Assembly: GCF_001659605.2 (NCBI RefSeq)
Contig: NC_035171.2
Span: forward strand, 1,678,227 to 1,742,226
DNA: 64,000 nt
From: Manihot esculenta
Taxonomy: Eukaryota; Streptophyta; Magnoliopsida; Malpighiales; Euphorbiaceae
Direction of reading: 5' to 3'
This document shows, piece by piece, positions 21,352-35,958 of the stretch; position 1 is the first letter of the stretch, and each line of letters starts with the position of its first letter. A program made the translations under genes and the position numbers. A model generated the notes under the pieces. The model was not told the origin of the DNA. It saw only the letters and a program-made list of their open reading frames with translations, and did no database searches.

Positions 21352-24300
21352 TCAAGATGAGAGTTCGTCATCAAGCTCCATTTTGAATATTGTATATTCT
21401 CTTTCAAACAATAGAAATTCCTGCAGATGAGACAGCAGTTGAACATAGTCAGCTGAAACAATTAATTGTATAGGACATGCTCATCCCTCCCACCCCACAG
21501 GTCAACCCAGTAAAACCAAAATTGTAGGGAAAAGGTAAGAAGAAGATAAAGCAGTTCTAAGTTGAAAGAAATAAAATTTAAAAAAGTGACAGATTTAGTT
21601 GAAGATTTAGTGTTGTACAACTAAGCATTCTAAGAATTTAAAATTGCAATGCAAACATTAGGTGCAAGTCAAAGTTCGGCAGAAATCATTAAACCTGGCA
21701 CTTCGGCAGTCATATGAACTTAACAATGCTAGATGCACATCATAAATATTGTTGCTGACAAGAACCAGAACAAAACCCAAAAACGAAATATTGCTGCATC
21801 TATCAGCCTCTAGCTAGAGTTTCTTTTCTCATTTGAAAATGATCAAATTGATAATTCACTTACCTGCAATTGTTGCTGACTAAATAAATGGAGGTAACCA
21901 CTTTCTGGGCAAGCAACAAGTTCAATCAGCTCATCATGGTCTTCTGGTGGATTGCCCGACTCCACTAGTGAAACCGAAACCTAAGGAATAGCGTTGCTGT
22001 TAATTGCAACAGAAACTTTGGGAATGGCAAAACCCTTGGCAGTGCAATATAAACCACAGAAATGGTGATGCTGTCAGTCGCAATGTAAGGTTATGTTCAG
22101 TGCAATTATATTATGTTTCAGATTTCATTGTTAGGTTACTTTTCAATCTGTGAACGTGATAGAATGACATATATATATAGACACACACGCATACAGAAGC
22201 CATAGCTGTTCTATTATAAGTTCTAGTAGCGATTACATTAATAAATGGTTGGCAAATGATGATTAAAAGTAATTAAAGGGTTTCAAGTCCCAATAACATT
22301 TCTCAAAACTATTCTACAACACAAAATTAAAGGACTACAAATCACTGTAATATATCTACTTCAAACTGTTAGTCATTTAAGCAACAACTATGACAACGAT
22401 GAATAAATCAACAAATAAAGAATAACTAAAAGGTGGTCTTGTTTTTAAACTGAAAGGTCCAAATTCAAAAGAGAATTGACTTCCATTTTCATTTTTAATT
22501 TGGCATATCAAGCAGAAATGGTCAAGGAACATTTATCTCAGTTAACATAGAAACAAATGAATGGGATCTCATTTCATTATCTCAATCCTTGTCATTGCTA
22601 TACCATCAATCCACTCCATTCTAGCATGTGTAATTCTTTAACAAACATAAACTAAGGGCATTGGGGAAAAAAGTACTGCAACAAATAAATGATATAAGGA
22701 CAACTCCAGCATATATGCCACAAATTTCTCATCTCCGAAGAACACAATTACCTGCATACATCGAAGAATGACTTCAGGTATACAACACGTACGACAAAGA
22801 CCCTGCACAATATATGTTGCTGGCCCTTCCAAAGAACCCTCTGCACTTGAATACCAAGCATCTAATCTGGATATTTCCATTGTAACTCCAACTTGAAACC
22901 GAGGAAGTTCCCCTGCATTAAATAATTCAAAATTCAATTGGCACGGGCACTACTGAAACAGCACCTTGAACTTCCATAGAACTTATGTTAGCCTTAAGGT
23001 TCCTACTGTAGTTGCATGCATACTTATGTTTTCATTAACAACAGCACTTTCACATGTCTTTACAGTTTATAGAAAAACTTGCTTCCGTTTCTTTTATAAC
23101 ATTATCAACTATACGCATGATATGTCACGTGAGCTAATTATTATTCACACCTCATGATCATACTCTATATTTCCAGTATATAAGAGCAAATAACCAAATG
23201 GTGGCATGACCCAAGTAACTATCAGATTCTTTCTAGTTTAAACTCTCAAAATCCTCCACCTTATTCCACACCAATGTGTACACGACCTCATTTTTTCATA
23301 TTTCCGCTTCAAGTGTTCTGCTCCAAAGTTCAGCTAGTCAAAATATCCAAGTTCACCAAAAGGCTAAAGTACCACATTTTACACAATGATAAAATGATAA
23401 ATGTTAGAAACCAGTATCACGTACAGATATGTTGTATTAAACTCTAGCACATTTTAACTAGAGAAGAAAACTTAGTCTTATGCAGTAAATTATTCACAAA
23501 GGTCTGCTTTATAATCTAGTATCAATACTATTTCACTTTACGTTTCTTCATACATAACTGAAAACCACATAAATTGATCCAGAAGTAGATGTAATATTGT
23601 TTTTTACCTTTGAATCCAGCCGCCATGACAGTACTGAGAATACCACCATCATTAGATTGGTGTAATCCAAGTCCATCACCCTCCACTGCCAAACAGCGAA
23701 GAACAACCTCAATGCAGTAATTATCCCTTGTTGAAATGGCAACATTCACCTGTTCAATAAAATTGAAGACAATTACAGAGAGAAAATTAACTGAAAGGTT
23801 GATGTCTTTTTCGCAGGCCACGTGAAGATATCTCTCTGCTGTTTTCATTCTTGAATAAATAGCCATTCATGTTTGAAGAGTTTCCTCCTCGACCCCTCAT
23901 AAAGACCAAATGAACCTTAGAATAACCGATGCTTGATCAAGAAGATATACAAGTTTGAAGACCACATAAAATGTTATGTCGCACCCACAACCCCATCAAT
24001 CAACTACCTCCCCACCACAAAACTGAGTATCAGCCCCAAGAAACATTCCTGTTCCCTGCCTCAAGCATCCAAATCCAACAAGAAATCATAACCATTTAAC
24101 CGAGGGACAACATAGAGCCAATTAATTTTATTTTCCTTCCATTTCTGATTTTATTAGGAAAAACTCCCCTTTAGCGATAGGAGTTAGTTGTTTTACTTTA
24201 GCCCCCAATTTTACTCAATAAGATAAACTAATTTGCCTACCCCTTGCTTCGCAAGTTATAATCCATAAGTATGTAACTGAATCCCATAAATTAGCCATCC

Positions 24301-27300
24301 TAAATCCATGCAATTATATGGACCAGCTAATTGAAATTAATCACTGAACTTAAATAAGTTCAAGGAACATTGTTGCATGAAATTAATCATCATCAGGTAT
24401 CCTACACTAAAATGTATGAAAAACCATATTCGATCTTTTTTGGTTTTAATTAATAACTAAAACAAAATATTCATATAAACATACCATTAATTGGCGGTGT
24501 AACACACTTTCCTCGCTCACTGAGGAGTAAAGGGCACTCATCAATGCAGTACAAATGGTGGCATCTGGACACATACATTCACCAGAAGGCAGACAGAGCA
24601 TAGCAGTGGCATGCAGTTCTAGAAATACAGGAGCCATTGATTCATATACATGATCTTCAACAGCAGCCAACCAGGGCTTATCTTTCTCTGTGGCAAGCAT
24701 TTAAAGCAAAGATATCAAGACATTACTACCAGCCAAAAAGGCTCATGAATCAAAAAGAAGGCAACTAAATCCCACCACTCTTAATGACAACAATCATATG
24801 AGGGCGGTTACTTGCCAGTCCTCATGTGCACTTAGCACGCATAAAAGAAAAGGGATGGACATGGTCACTTACTTAACAGCAACGACAAAGATGAATTCAA
24901 TGTTTCCTTAGCTGCTGTAATGGCTCTTTGTTTTTCCTCCACTGAGAGTTCAAGGGGAGGAACCTCTGCATTCGCTAATTCAATTTTGAGCCAGTTGCGA
25001 TATGTTGCATCACAGGAGTAGTATTCGTTCTAATTAATACAGGATAAAAGGAACAAATATATTACAATGTAAATGCACATTAAATAGTCAGAAGATGAGA
25101 GAGTAAAAGAAAAAGAGTAATATGCAGACAGTATTAGTAATAAACTGCATACCCAGTCTTGAAACTCTTTCAGATTCTCAGAAATATAATCCTCAAGGGT
25201 ATCAGGTATTTCTGAAAGCTGCTTCAATGGCTCAGCAAGTAAACTAAGCAATGCATGTGCACCTATTGGCATTGCTGGCACTCTCCACATAGAAATCAGA
25301 GCAAATTCTCTGAACAGGATGTTGCTATATAAAAAAACAAGAACTACAGGTCAGAATGATGCAAAGGAGGATAAACTGGACCATAAAGGCCAAGAGGAGA
25401 CGATCATATCAGGAATACTACAAATAGTACACACACACACAGCCTTCAGGAAGAAAGGTAGCATTAGAAATGACAGCTTCTATTTCTCATTTCTCTTAGA
25501 CAGCAACTGAACAACTTGAAGGTAACCTCCCCTAAATGTCACAAGACTTATGCATCAAACAACTGGACAACTTAATAACAATTATTCCCACGTATCAATA
25601 AGCAGCCACAAGAACACACTAATGGAAATTCACTTCTCAACTTTCAGAGAAGTTCAAATGTCCTAATCGTAGATTGAAGATCCTTGCTAGTAGCCAGAAA
25701 TCCAACCATTGTCTGGGAATACTATTCATCATGAAGAATCCCATATTCCAGAAAAAATTATTTTGATCAAATACCTGTGCACTAATGCCCGCAGAAGAAG
25801 TTTGATACTGACATCTTTAACATTGGTAATTGTAGAGGGTGGTGTAAAACAGAGCCATTGAATCACCATAGCTTTTTGTAGACTCTGCAAACGGTGCTGC
25901 TCTGCAACCTCCGATGACTTATCATATTTTCCAACTTTGATTTCTCGAGATCTTGACAGAACCCTGTTGTGGTCCACCCAAATTAAAACACTAACTACAA
26001 AATGGTAACAACATAGTTTGCATGTATGCTCTCAGAATTTTTAAAAAAAAATGGCATGGTTTACTAACTTTTGAATACCTCTCAATGATTTCTTCAAAAC
26101 TGCCTTTTGAATCATCCTCCATAGAAAATGGTAAGTACTCCATAGCAGAAAGGAAAATTTTATACTTGACATGCACACTGTTTCCAAGCAAAAAGAGGCA
26201 AACATTAGCACATCAACATAGTATACAAACAGGCTCTAAACTGACCAAAATGATAATCCAAGAGATTTTCCTTCCAGTGCAACATGCACCCCATAGAAGA
26301 AGGTTGCACAAAGCAATTAAAGAATACTCCTGTATGTAATCATACAAGTTTGTGCCTAAACTAACGGCTGCAGAAAAGGAAAGCCCATCCTAAAAACATC
26401 TCATCTAGTTTTGCAGATCTAAGGTAATTGCTTTTACAATTCAGACAGAATTATTTAGTAAGCCTGTTTACAATTTGTGGCAAACGAAACAGTGTATAAG
26501 ATGCCTAGGCATTACATACCCAATTATCTAGTTAATCCTATTACACATGATTATCAATAATCTTTCTATTACAATCAACAAACTAATCAGAGGATGCTAA
26601 GGTCAAAAACAACACTAAAAGAAAATAAATGAAGTCTTCAATTTCTCCTTTTACACAATCTTAATGACCAGCCATACCTGCTATTTAGTCTTAGTTCCAT
26701 CATGTGCACGAAAAGGTCAATGCAACGGTGACGTGCAAGCTGAGAAGCATAAATCCCAACTAACTCCTCATGTTGCTTTGAGAAAAGAAACATCACATAC
26801 CTGAAAATTGAATTTGCAATAATAGACCATGAGCAGAAATTTGACTTTTCAGTACAAGCCTCTTTCCAAGACAAGACACAAACATGAGTAAACCACACAG
26901 TCCTCAAAAACACACTAAAAAATTAGTAGGATAAAGTAGAGCCAATCTACATAACCTTTTTATGCAAAAAAAGAACAGAACAAACTACCAAATTCAAGCA
27001 AGTCAGCTAAATTAGCAACTTATCTTTTTGCTATCAAAAAAGGATTCAATAACTAAACTTATGCAATATCAATTTATATTTGCATGCCATGTGAATGAAA
27101 CATTTTAATGAAAAGAGGGGTCAATTAACCCCTCATTCATTAAGGTGCACCTGCCAATGATTGTAGAACCATGGCTCTGTCAAATAGACATGCTGGATAT
27201 GCATATTCTATATAGCTTGATGAGTGGGTATTCATGTTACTCTATCCATGCCAGGGCATGTGTGCATCTCTCTTCTCTGTCCATGTCCTATTGATATCCA

Positions 27301-29867
27301 GGATTTAAATAACAAAATCAGAAATGATTTTGGAAGAAGAAAGTGTCACAGAATCATACTGGATAGGTTGCTGCTATTGTGAATTCAAGCTAGCCAGGAC
27401 TGAATGGTCCAGTCCAGTCCCGTTCTATTTTGATCCACTTTTTTTGTCAAATCCAAAGATTGAGGTCTTCTAAAATTTCTTCCTTTTTCAAATGAAAAAA
27501 TCATTTTGCCCCAAAACCAGAAGATTGATTCCAGTCCAGTTCAAGGTCAGTTCTCGATCAATTCAAGTTTGACAAATTTTAGTTCCGGGTTGGACCAGTC
27601 TAGTTTTGAACAAAACTCTGGCCATAACTAATTAGGTCTACTAAGTTTGCACAAAAAAAAAAAAAACTGTATCAAAGAAAGTAAGAAAAATGGGATAATG
27701 GTCCAAATAAAAAGTCAAAAGTCAAATGGTTTGTGTTAGAAATGATAACATATATATACATAAGGCTAAAACAAACACTAACAATCCCAACATCAATTTA
27801 AAGGGAAGCCACCATGCATTAGGGTCTGAAGCCTTATTTAGACATCAGACAGTTAGGAATTTGGGCTCAAAAAAGCATATCATGTTAGCTCTGCCCACTT
27901 TTCATCCTTCTTCTTCCTCTTCATTTTAAGGTTTAGAATTGGAGGAAAAAAGAAAAGAAGAAACGGAAATCCAGATGGTGCTGCCTTCCCACTATCCAGA
28001 TCCCTCCCTAGCTTACCCCCCCCCCCCCAATGGCCAAGCCTTTACACAATTAGTGAAACAGGTTGCAATGGCTGTTCTAGCCATCATACAGTTACACTAG
28101 CATTTCTTAGTGACTTCCAGGTCATGAAAATGCACAGAAATACCATATTGGCCTTTAAAAATCTGCTAAGTATAGGCTGATACAGATATGTAATATCCTG
28201 ATTGAGATATTTACCAAAAACTAGAAAGACATATCAAGTTAGAACAAGTGAATTTTCTATACCACAGACCAACACTGCATACTATGTAAGACTGTAAGTT
28301 TAACTAGAAAGTACTTACATATGTAGAATAAGATCACCAACATTCATAATCTTCTCTCTAAAAGAATCCTTCATTTCCTCCGCAAGTAAATACCTAAGCA
28401 CAAGCACGAGGTGAGAGCCAAATCGAATCATTTGCGGATCACCATGAGGCCTGACAGGAAACAAAACTCAAATCAGTCAAGAAGTCAACTTAGAAGTTGT
28501 TAAATCAGAGACCTAAAATGGGGGGAAAGGAAAAGGAAATATGCAGGAACACATTGTTCCCTCCACACTCCACAGCCTCTATGCTGCAAAAAGAAATCAA
28601 CTCGACCAACCCTAATTAACCACCTGAAGTTATTTTGATCATCTTCTGAAGGTGCTATCCATGACCAAATCATGTCCAGTAGATGTGGTATGTTACCCGA
28701 CATAAGATCCATCTGTACAACAATGTGGTTTTAGAGATAAAAAGACAGGAAGAAAAGGTTACAACAAAATGTTTAAAATCAGAAGTAACTATATTCTTAT
28801 TGAATAAGAAATGGAAATAAAAGTAAAAATAATTTACAAATACAGATATAGGAAACTCAAGGTTTTGTTTTTTTCTTTTGTAGTTTTACTGCCAAGAGGG
28901 GGGAAGAGGCAGTTCCGTTTTCTATGCATAATGTACAATGCAAAATTTGTAACATTATATTTGAAGAGAATAATTAGAAGACCTGAATGTAGTATTCAAT
29001 TTCATATATAATAAATATTCTAACGTCCCAACCAAGAAACAAAATGCACATGCAAGTGTACAAATTCTTTTGTAAGAAGAGAAACCTCAATTTGCCGTTG
29101 CTGCTCCTTGCACCCTCGAGTAACAGCTTCGCTAACCATTTCACTAAATCATGCAAAAAGGTGGAGATATCACATAAAGCATAGCATACTGCCCAAGAAT
29201 GAAATTGAAACAGTAAATTGCAAATATACCCTGAGTGCAGTTTCTGTAGAAGAGCAGAAAGGTTACGTGGTTGCTGGTTCAGAACGTGGAGTGGCCAATT
29301 TTCTGGTCCAATGGTAGAGTGAGAAGCACTATCCATTTGTCCAGGACTTCCATCAATACCATCTCCATAGCTTTTAAGCTGCTCCATTCTCCCTGGTTGT
29401 GAACGAGCTAACTCTAAATCCACCTGAACATCAAGCCAAGACTTTGCCATTGCCCAGCAAGCCGACTGCAAAGACATTGAGTATAAGATTCAAGCTACTC
29501 TAAGAATTGATAATGATAAAAATTGAAGGAAAATAATCGAGTAAAATTGATACTTGGTTAAGAAATATCACAATTAGATGCAACCAATTAAATCATACTA
29601 CAAAGGTCAGTGAAATTCATGGAAGTTCTCAATTCATGGACTACTGCTCTTGGTGGATCACAATTGATTAGAGAAGAAGTAACATAAGAACAAAGCAAGA
29701 AAATATGAAACAAGTACAAAGAAGGTGACCAACTCTGCGCAAGGTGTGGAACCATAGGCAGCATATTAATTAATGATCCCACAACATAAACAGCTGTAGG
29801 ACCAAAATCTATAGTACTCATTATATATAAGATTAAAACAAAAGGAACATTTCCAGGATTTTGCATC

Positions 29868-29928
<61 letters not shown>

Positions 29929-32900
29929 CCTCCCAGTCTCTGCAAATTGGAAGCATACGTTTAAGATCACTGCATTGCACTGCATATACAGCAACTTCAT
30001 ATTTTCCACCGTTTTGCTCTGCAATTTTCTTCAAGACCAAACGAGCAAAAAATGGCAAACTCTGAGAAACTAATTGAACCATTTGTGTAAATAATGAAAG
30101 ATAACACCACAAACTTGCAACATATTATTCTACTAAGGTAAAGAATTCATGAATCTCAACAGGGGTAAAAGTTCTGGTATAAAAACGAAAAGAAAACCGA
30201 TATTATCACAAAAGAAAGTGCATTTAGGATATTCTCAGAGAAGAAATTTGGATAAATTCGGCATGGAATAAAAGTAGTAATGAAAAAAGAATATTATGTA
30301 TTGGTGAAAGAAATTGGTGTAGAATATGTTAGATCTGAATTTAAGGATGCAGGAAAACCTTCTGATCTCCTCCATTGAACCTTACCTCTGCTGCACAGTA
30401 GGAAGCCCATTTCCAAAGACGCCATTGGTGGCCAATGCCACTCTCCAACTCAATGGCTTGCAGGGTTCTATTCTTCCCATTCTTCACCAGAGCTTCAACA
30501 GAAGGAGCTAGGTCCAACCCCCCAAAAGGACATAAAGATGCAGCTCTCCAAGGCTGCCAACAAGGATATGCATATCAAAAATGGCTAAGATAAAACACAA
30601 TGTGAAATATTTCATGACCTTAAACCTTTAATTTTGAGTACCTGTCCAGCAGACCGGCAAAGGTCACATGCCTCGTCCAGTCTTCCTGCCCTTAATAGAG
30701 TCCAGACATCTTCGAGAATAGATTCATCTTGTTTCTGCACAGGTAAAATGCCAAAAGAATATTATGATTTAGGTATGTTAGAGCATACATTTCTAATACA
30801 TTGAAGCAGCAAAAACCAAGTAAATGTTACCATAATTATTTAATCCTTTCACATTTCATTTTAAATTTGACATAAAATGGCAAAAATTAGCATCTATACA
30901 TAAATAAGCAAGCATACTTTATCATCTGGTAGCTGATGAGCGTGTTCACGAGTTGGAGCATCAAAATCCAAATGCTGCACAGTATTTGTACCAGAGGAAC
31001 CTTTCTTCAAAAGACGTTGAGTATGGTGCCAAATTCCTGAGTTGGGAAGATAGGTACCAACATGACACCCCCTCACCTGAATGTTAAGAAGTACGTGTCA
31101 AAAATAACTGATGAACTGCCGGATACGGTGATGCTTTAATACAAATCCCAGATTGCTGAGCAAAGGGGACCTATTGCTTCAAGACCACCTTCCACCAATA
31201 ACATCCACAAAAATATGAATGTTCAGTTGAAGACAAAAGGGAATCCAGGGTATCTTTCTATATCTTAATCCTTTCAAAGGAGTTCAAAGTTGCAGTTACT
31301 AAATACCTAAATATGTAAGTTGAAACACCAAGCTACAGAGCTTTTACACTGTTGTAAAATCTAGGTTTACTGGGGCACACAGAACTAGGATGATCTGCAA
31401 GCAGAATTTTATCTCTCTCTCTCTTTTTATTTGGTGGGGGTTGGTAGGGGCATTGTGAAGAATGCTGGATCATAGGAAACCAATCCAATGTAATAGAAAG
31501 TGAAGAATTTCCAAGAGTCTACACTTGCATGCATCACATATCCTGCATACATGTACATGAAATCAAGCACATCTATTATATAGCAACTAGCAAGGCTAAG
31601 AATTTTTATTTGCAAAAGGCTGCACATGCTGATGTTGATCATTCTACATCCAGAGTTCATGGCAAAGAAAGTATGGTATGAGTACTCTTACTTTTGGCAT
31701 AACCTGCAATACCAATTTTCCAGCTTACAAACCTTAATATCTCGGATGGACATTGTCCTCAACTAATAGCATCTTCATAACCACTTTACCTGTCTGTCTC
31801 AATTAAATTAGATATTGATTTATATTTGACAAGACAAAAGTGAGGCATGACTTCCTTCATAGATTTTGTATTGACCAGTTCCAGCTTCCAAATTGTCAAT
31901 GTTTCCATGCTCAAGTTGAATGACTTCAAAAATACTTGCTTATGGAACATGACCCCGCTTCTCACAGCAAAAGATCACACACCAATAAAAGAAGGGAAAT
32001 AGATGAACCAGGTCCCAACTCAACCATTAAGGATTGCTAAAATTGCATGAAGTTGAAACCCAAATGAAATAATAGCCTGCCTGATAAATGTTAACAGCTA
32101 TTACCTTAAAGAAACAAAAGATGAAATATGAAAATGTATGAGATGGTGCTATCTGCAGTTAATAACGCTCAGTATGAATCTCACTTTAATCACCTCAAGC
32201 GAGCTATAAAATTCTAGAAATTTTCAGAGATAAAATTCTTTGGAAGAAATCCAAGGTGGGAGGACAGGGATTTTTCCAATCATCCAATACAATGAAACTA
32301 TGTAACTTAATAACACTCCACGTACTAGTTAAGACTAACCAAACTAAAGAAATTTGAAAATTTATCACCTTGCTTTCCAAATCAAGGGCCTTAGAGGCTA
32401 ATCCTTCCAGCCACTGAACAATTCGGAGACATAACTGTGCTGTATGATCATTCACAACAAACTGGCAAGCCTCTAAATGTGATGTTGATGGTGACTGAAA
32501 TAAGAATAAACCCTTTGAATCATATAAAATGTCGAAGTACAAAACAATTTTAGAAAGGATGATATGTTCTTTTTCTATTTAACAACACATGGGAAAATAG
32601 AAGAAAATACCACAATAAGCTCTTCAGGGGGTTCCTCTGTCACTGCAAGAAGAACAAAAAATCATCATTAATGAAACCAAAGGCTCAAATAGGAACAATA
32701 AGTTTAAAATAAGAAGGAAAAATAAAAAATCAATCTCACCATCATAAATAAATTTATTGAACATATTCATCTACTTGCATAACTAATACCAAGTGCATTA
32801 AATATCTTCTAAACTCAAGACACAAGCATACTAAATTCGCTTGCGATTTGTGTGTAGGAATGCCCATGCACAAACATGTCCAAGAATATGCATGAACATT

Positions 32901-35900
32901 CATGGGGTATTCACACAATCATACAGCTCCTTAAGAACGTAATACACCCAAAAATATGAAATACTACAAACTCATCTTGGATGAATTGCAAGAAGTAAAT
33001 GGTAAAAGGATCAAGATTGATTACCCTTCCCATATAGATACCAAAGAAGAGACCAGGTAGCCGCCTCATCAAGCAGAAGCTGAGCCTCCTGCCTCATCAA
33101 TTTGTCCTCTATAACCCGATGCCGTATATTGGGGCCATACCTAGGAAACAATGCACAGTATTTGCAGTCATATAACCACGTAGGATGTTGATGTTACATA
33201 ATTTACCAAGCTTTATGCATGAAGAGTTCATCCACTACCCATAACCTTCAGAAAGATCCATCATAACTTACATAACATGTACAGTTCATCTACTACCCAA
33301 GAAACTTCAGAAAGATCAATCAAAACTTATACAACATGGCTTATAATAGTACAGTCACTCAACACACGCAGTTGTTTATATGAGAAAATAATAATTCTAA
33401 ATGCAGAATTCTCAGATCACAACAGAAAATAAAAGGAAGATAATTTCCACATCCATATAAATAAACTGGACAGCATGATCAAATTTTTTCATATCTATAA
33501 AACTCACTATCATAATAGCACTGCAACTAAAAAACCCTAAGGCAAGCCTTTACTAATAAAAACTGGTAAATGTTCTAATATTTTGACACACCTAATGGAC
33601 TCTGAAACATTCCTGCATGATTTCTCAAACCTTAATATCAAATCAGCAATAGGCATCAACCCTGCAAAAAGACATTACCATGAAAATGAATGAGTGAATA
33701 ATCATTATGCTTCCTCAATATTTGAGCAGTATAATAATTAAAAAATGAACAATGACTTTAAGAAAATGTGGAAAGCAGCTGTCTAAATCATATACTTTTC
33801 AAGGATAAGGAATTCCTTCCTATGAATGAATGACTCATCCCCCAAAATAACTGACCAAAAAATTGGAATTTTTACAAACTTAAGAATATGACCTGAGTAA
33901 ACATTTACTATAGGGCAGGCATTTTTATGCATTCTTGTGGTGTTATAAATCTGAAGCTTTTAGAGGAGTAACTTGGCTAATATCTGGCAATAGTTAAACA
34001 TCAACTTAATTTCAACAGATTTTTAGATTTCACCTGCAGCTATACCCTTTCCTGCAATCAATTTCTCCTTCCTCTTAAGATGACAAAAATAAATAAATAA
34101 ATAAATAAAAATAAATAGCTGAAGAATTGCATCCTCAAGCACCAAATTTTTAACATTATCTTCCTCAGTGGAAAAGGGCAGCAATTACAAACAGCTCAAA
34201 ATTTTTTGGCAGAATTGACAAATAAAACATTAACATGAAATTCTTAGAAAATCATAAAATTGCTTCAAAGTATATCAAGGAAACTTGTGCATTCTACAAC
34301 TGCACAACTATAATACATATCAAGAATTCAGGTATAGCACTAAAATGAACAAACTGTTATTATAAGACGTTTTGCCATCATTTTTTTCCTTTACTGTACA
34401 CACAAAACAATTCACAATAAAAAAAAAAGAAAATGATATTGAAACCAAAAAAAATGCACACCAAAAATAATTATACAATTCCCATGCCTTTAACATCATA
34501 TAAGGTCTCATATATCAGCATGCTTTCCATAATATATATTCTATTCCAGAAGCTACGTTCTTGATTGACCAATATGGAGTACATAAGATTTTTCTTTTTT
34601 AAAATCTGAATTGAGAGGTCTATTGTCCTTTCTCTTAATCATTCTACAAGTGAATAATAAAAGAAAAGATTCCTGGATGATCTCCTTATCATGAACCTAG
34701 CAAATCGATCACTCCATTACCAGTTCCAGTATGTCCATAATCATTTTGAGTTTTAATAAAAACAGTCTGCAATACTATACTATGAATTACCAACAGTTAC
34801 AACAACCAAAGCAATTTGTTCATAAGTACAACATTTTGCATGTTTTAGAACTAAAGATTGAATAAAACTATTTATTTCAAGCACCTTGGATAGAAGAATC
34901 AATAAGAGATGCGAATAGACCAAAAATTGTCTCTCCACTATCCGTCAATGACTCATCTTCTATCTTGCAAGCTTTAAGTGATTCACTTCCAAGCCGTCTT
35001 ATTGAATCAACACCAAGATCAACCTCTGAGATGCCATGACTATCAACGGAATATCTCCTCTTAAAAGCAGAGTGTGTCCTCGCAGGTGTACCTTCTATAT
35101 GATCAGTGTCAATACTATCAGCCTCTTGTTTGATATTCTCAAGAAGAAGTGCAGCATTTGTTGGGCTGTGGATACTCTGCCCCTCATACAATAGCCTGGA
35201 TTCCTTGAACTTGGACACTGGAGTGTCCTGGTACGGTGATACACTTGAAGTTGAGTGCCTTTTCCTGCACATAATCCATGCGTTGAGTGCCAACATATGC
35301 AGCACGGAACATTGCATAACAAATAGAAAGACTTCCCAAAATAATATCAAAAAACAGCAAGCAACATTTAACCAATCGCAACAAGAACAAAATATAATAG
35401 AATGAGGAAAATTGCAGAATGGAAAATTATTCCATTGTAGCACTCTGAGGTTTCTACAAGTTAGTCCCCCTGTATATACTTATTTATTTTCCCATTATTT
35501 ACATAACCAACCTATAATTTAGGCCCTAGCTTTCTTTTCAACTTAAATTCCAAAAGGTGTCATCATCAATCTGCTTTGTTTTCTTCGTCTTTCACATTTT
35601 CACAGCTATTCACCAGATTTCAATTCAACTAGCTGCTGATTGAGAAGACACTGGGGATCTTTTTTTTCCAAGAAGTAACTCAAAATAAGCTGCCCATAAC
35701 TAAAATAGCTATAGAAAACTGTACCAATCACCTAAAAAGGAAAAAGAAATTTCGTTTCTTTTCAATTCACCACCAGCACAGATTTTTTTTTTTTTTTTTT
35801 TTTTTTGCGCACACAGAGAGAGAACATTACATATTGAAAAGCAAACGGAAGACATGATAGAGAGAACAGGAATTATACCCATAGCGGCGGAACTGTTCTC

Positions 35901-35958
35901 TGGAGGTGAGATCTTCGGGATCGAAATAGCTAGGAGAGGCCTCCATTTCAACATCCAT
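21352..35958 (-). CDS. NUP107: Nuclear pore complex protein NUP107 (1089 aa, 24 exons)
   Basis: A scaffold nucleoporin of the outer-ring Nup107-160 complex, needed for pore assembly and mRNA export. The start is MDVEMEASPSYFDPEDL. Exons from 5' to 3': 35879-35958, 34885-35264, 33592-33661, 33025-33140, 32611-32642, 32369-32494, 30918-31076, 30642-30734, 30386-30553, 29930-30028, 29230-29465, 29086-29143, 28624-28712, 28319-28450, 26678-26800, 26079-26177, 25775-25963, 25153-25324, 24873-25029, 24485-24687, 23608-23749, 22752-22912, 21864-21980 and 21352-21420. They sum to 3270 bp with every splice phase consistent, GT-AG borders and no stop, ending MELDDELSS. Length is close to the Arabidopsis protein. 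Matching stretches include IHSPTNAALLLENIKQE, ACWAMAKSWLDVQVDLELA and EDHDELIELVACPESGYL. The protein is mostly alpha-helical with no membrane segment seen. It is divergent from FLU. Confidence 0.95.
27385..27620. repeat. Degenerate inverted-repeat remnant in NUP107 intron
   Basis: This lies inside the 1.5-kb intron between the exons at 26678-26800 and 28319-28450. The two ends carry related motifs, for example ggtccagtccagtcc near the left and ttggaccagtctag near the right. It resembles an old miniature inverted-repeat element. No target duplication or clean ends are visible, so the call is tentative. Confidence 0.3.
29871..29924. repeat. (TA)27 microsatellite at a NUP107 splice donor
   Basis: A pure TA run of 54 bp ends about five bases from the 5' splice site of the 29930-30028 exon, so the intron begins GTATGTATATATA on the coding strand. 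Confidence 0.95.
35783..35806. repeat. Poly-T tract in NUP107 intron 1
   Basis: A run of over twenty T on the plus strand within the first intron (35265-35878). It could be the tail of a retroposed sequence, but no body is recognised. Confidence 0.7.

Noticed and set aside
29861..30112. Frames encoding (Tyr-Ile)n
   Set aside because: Translation of the TA microsatellite in a NUP107 intron.
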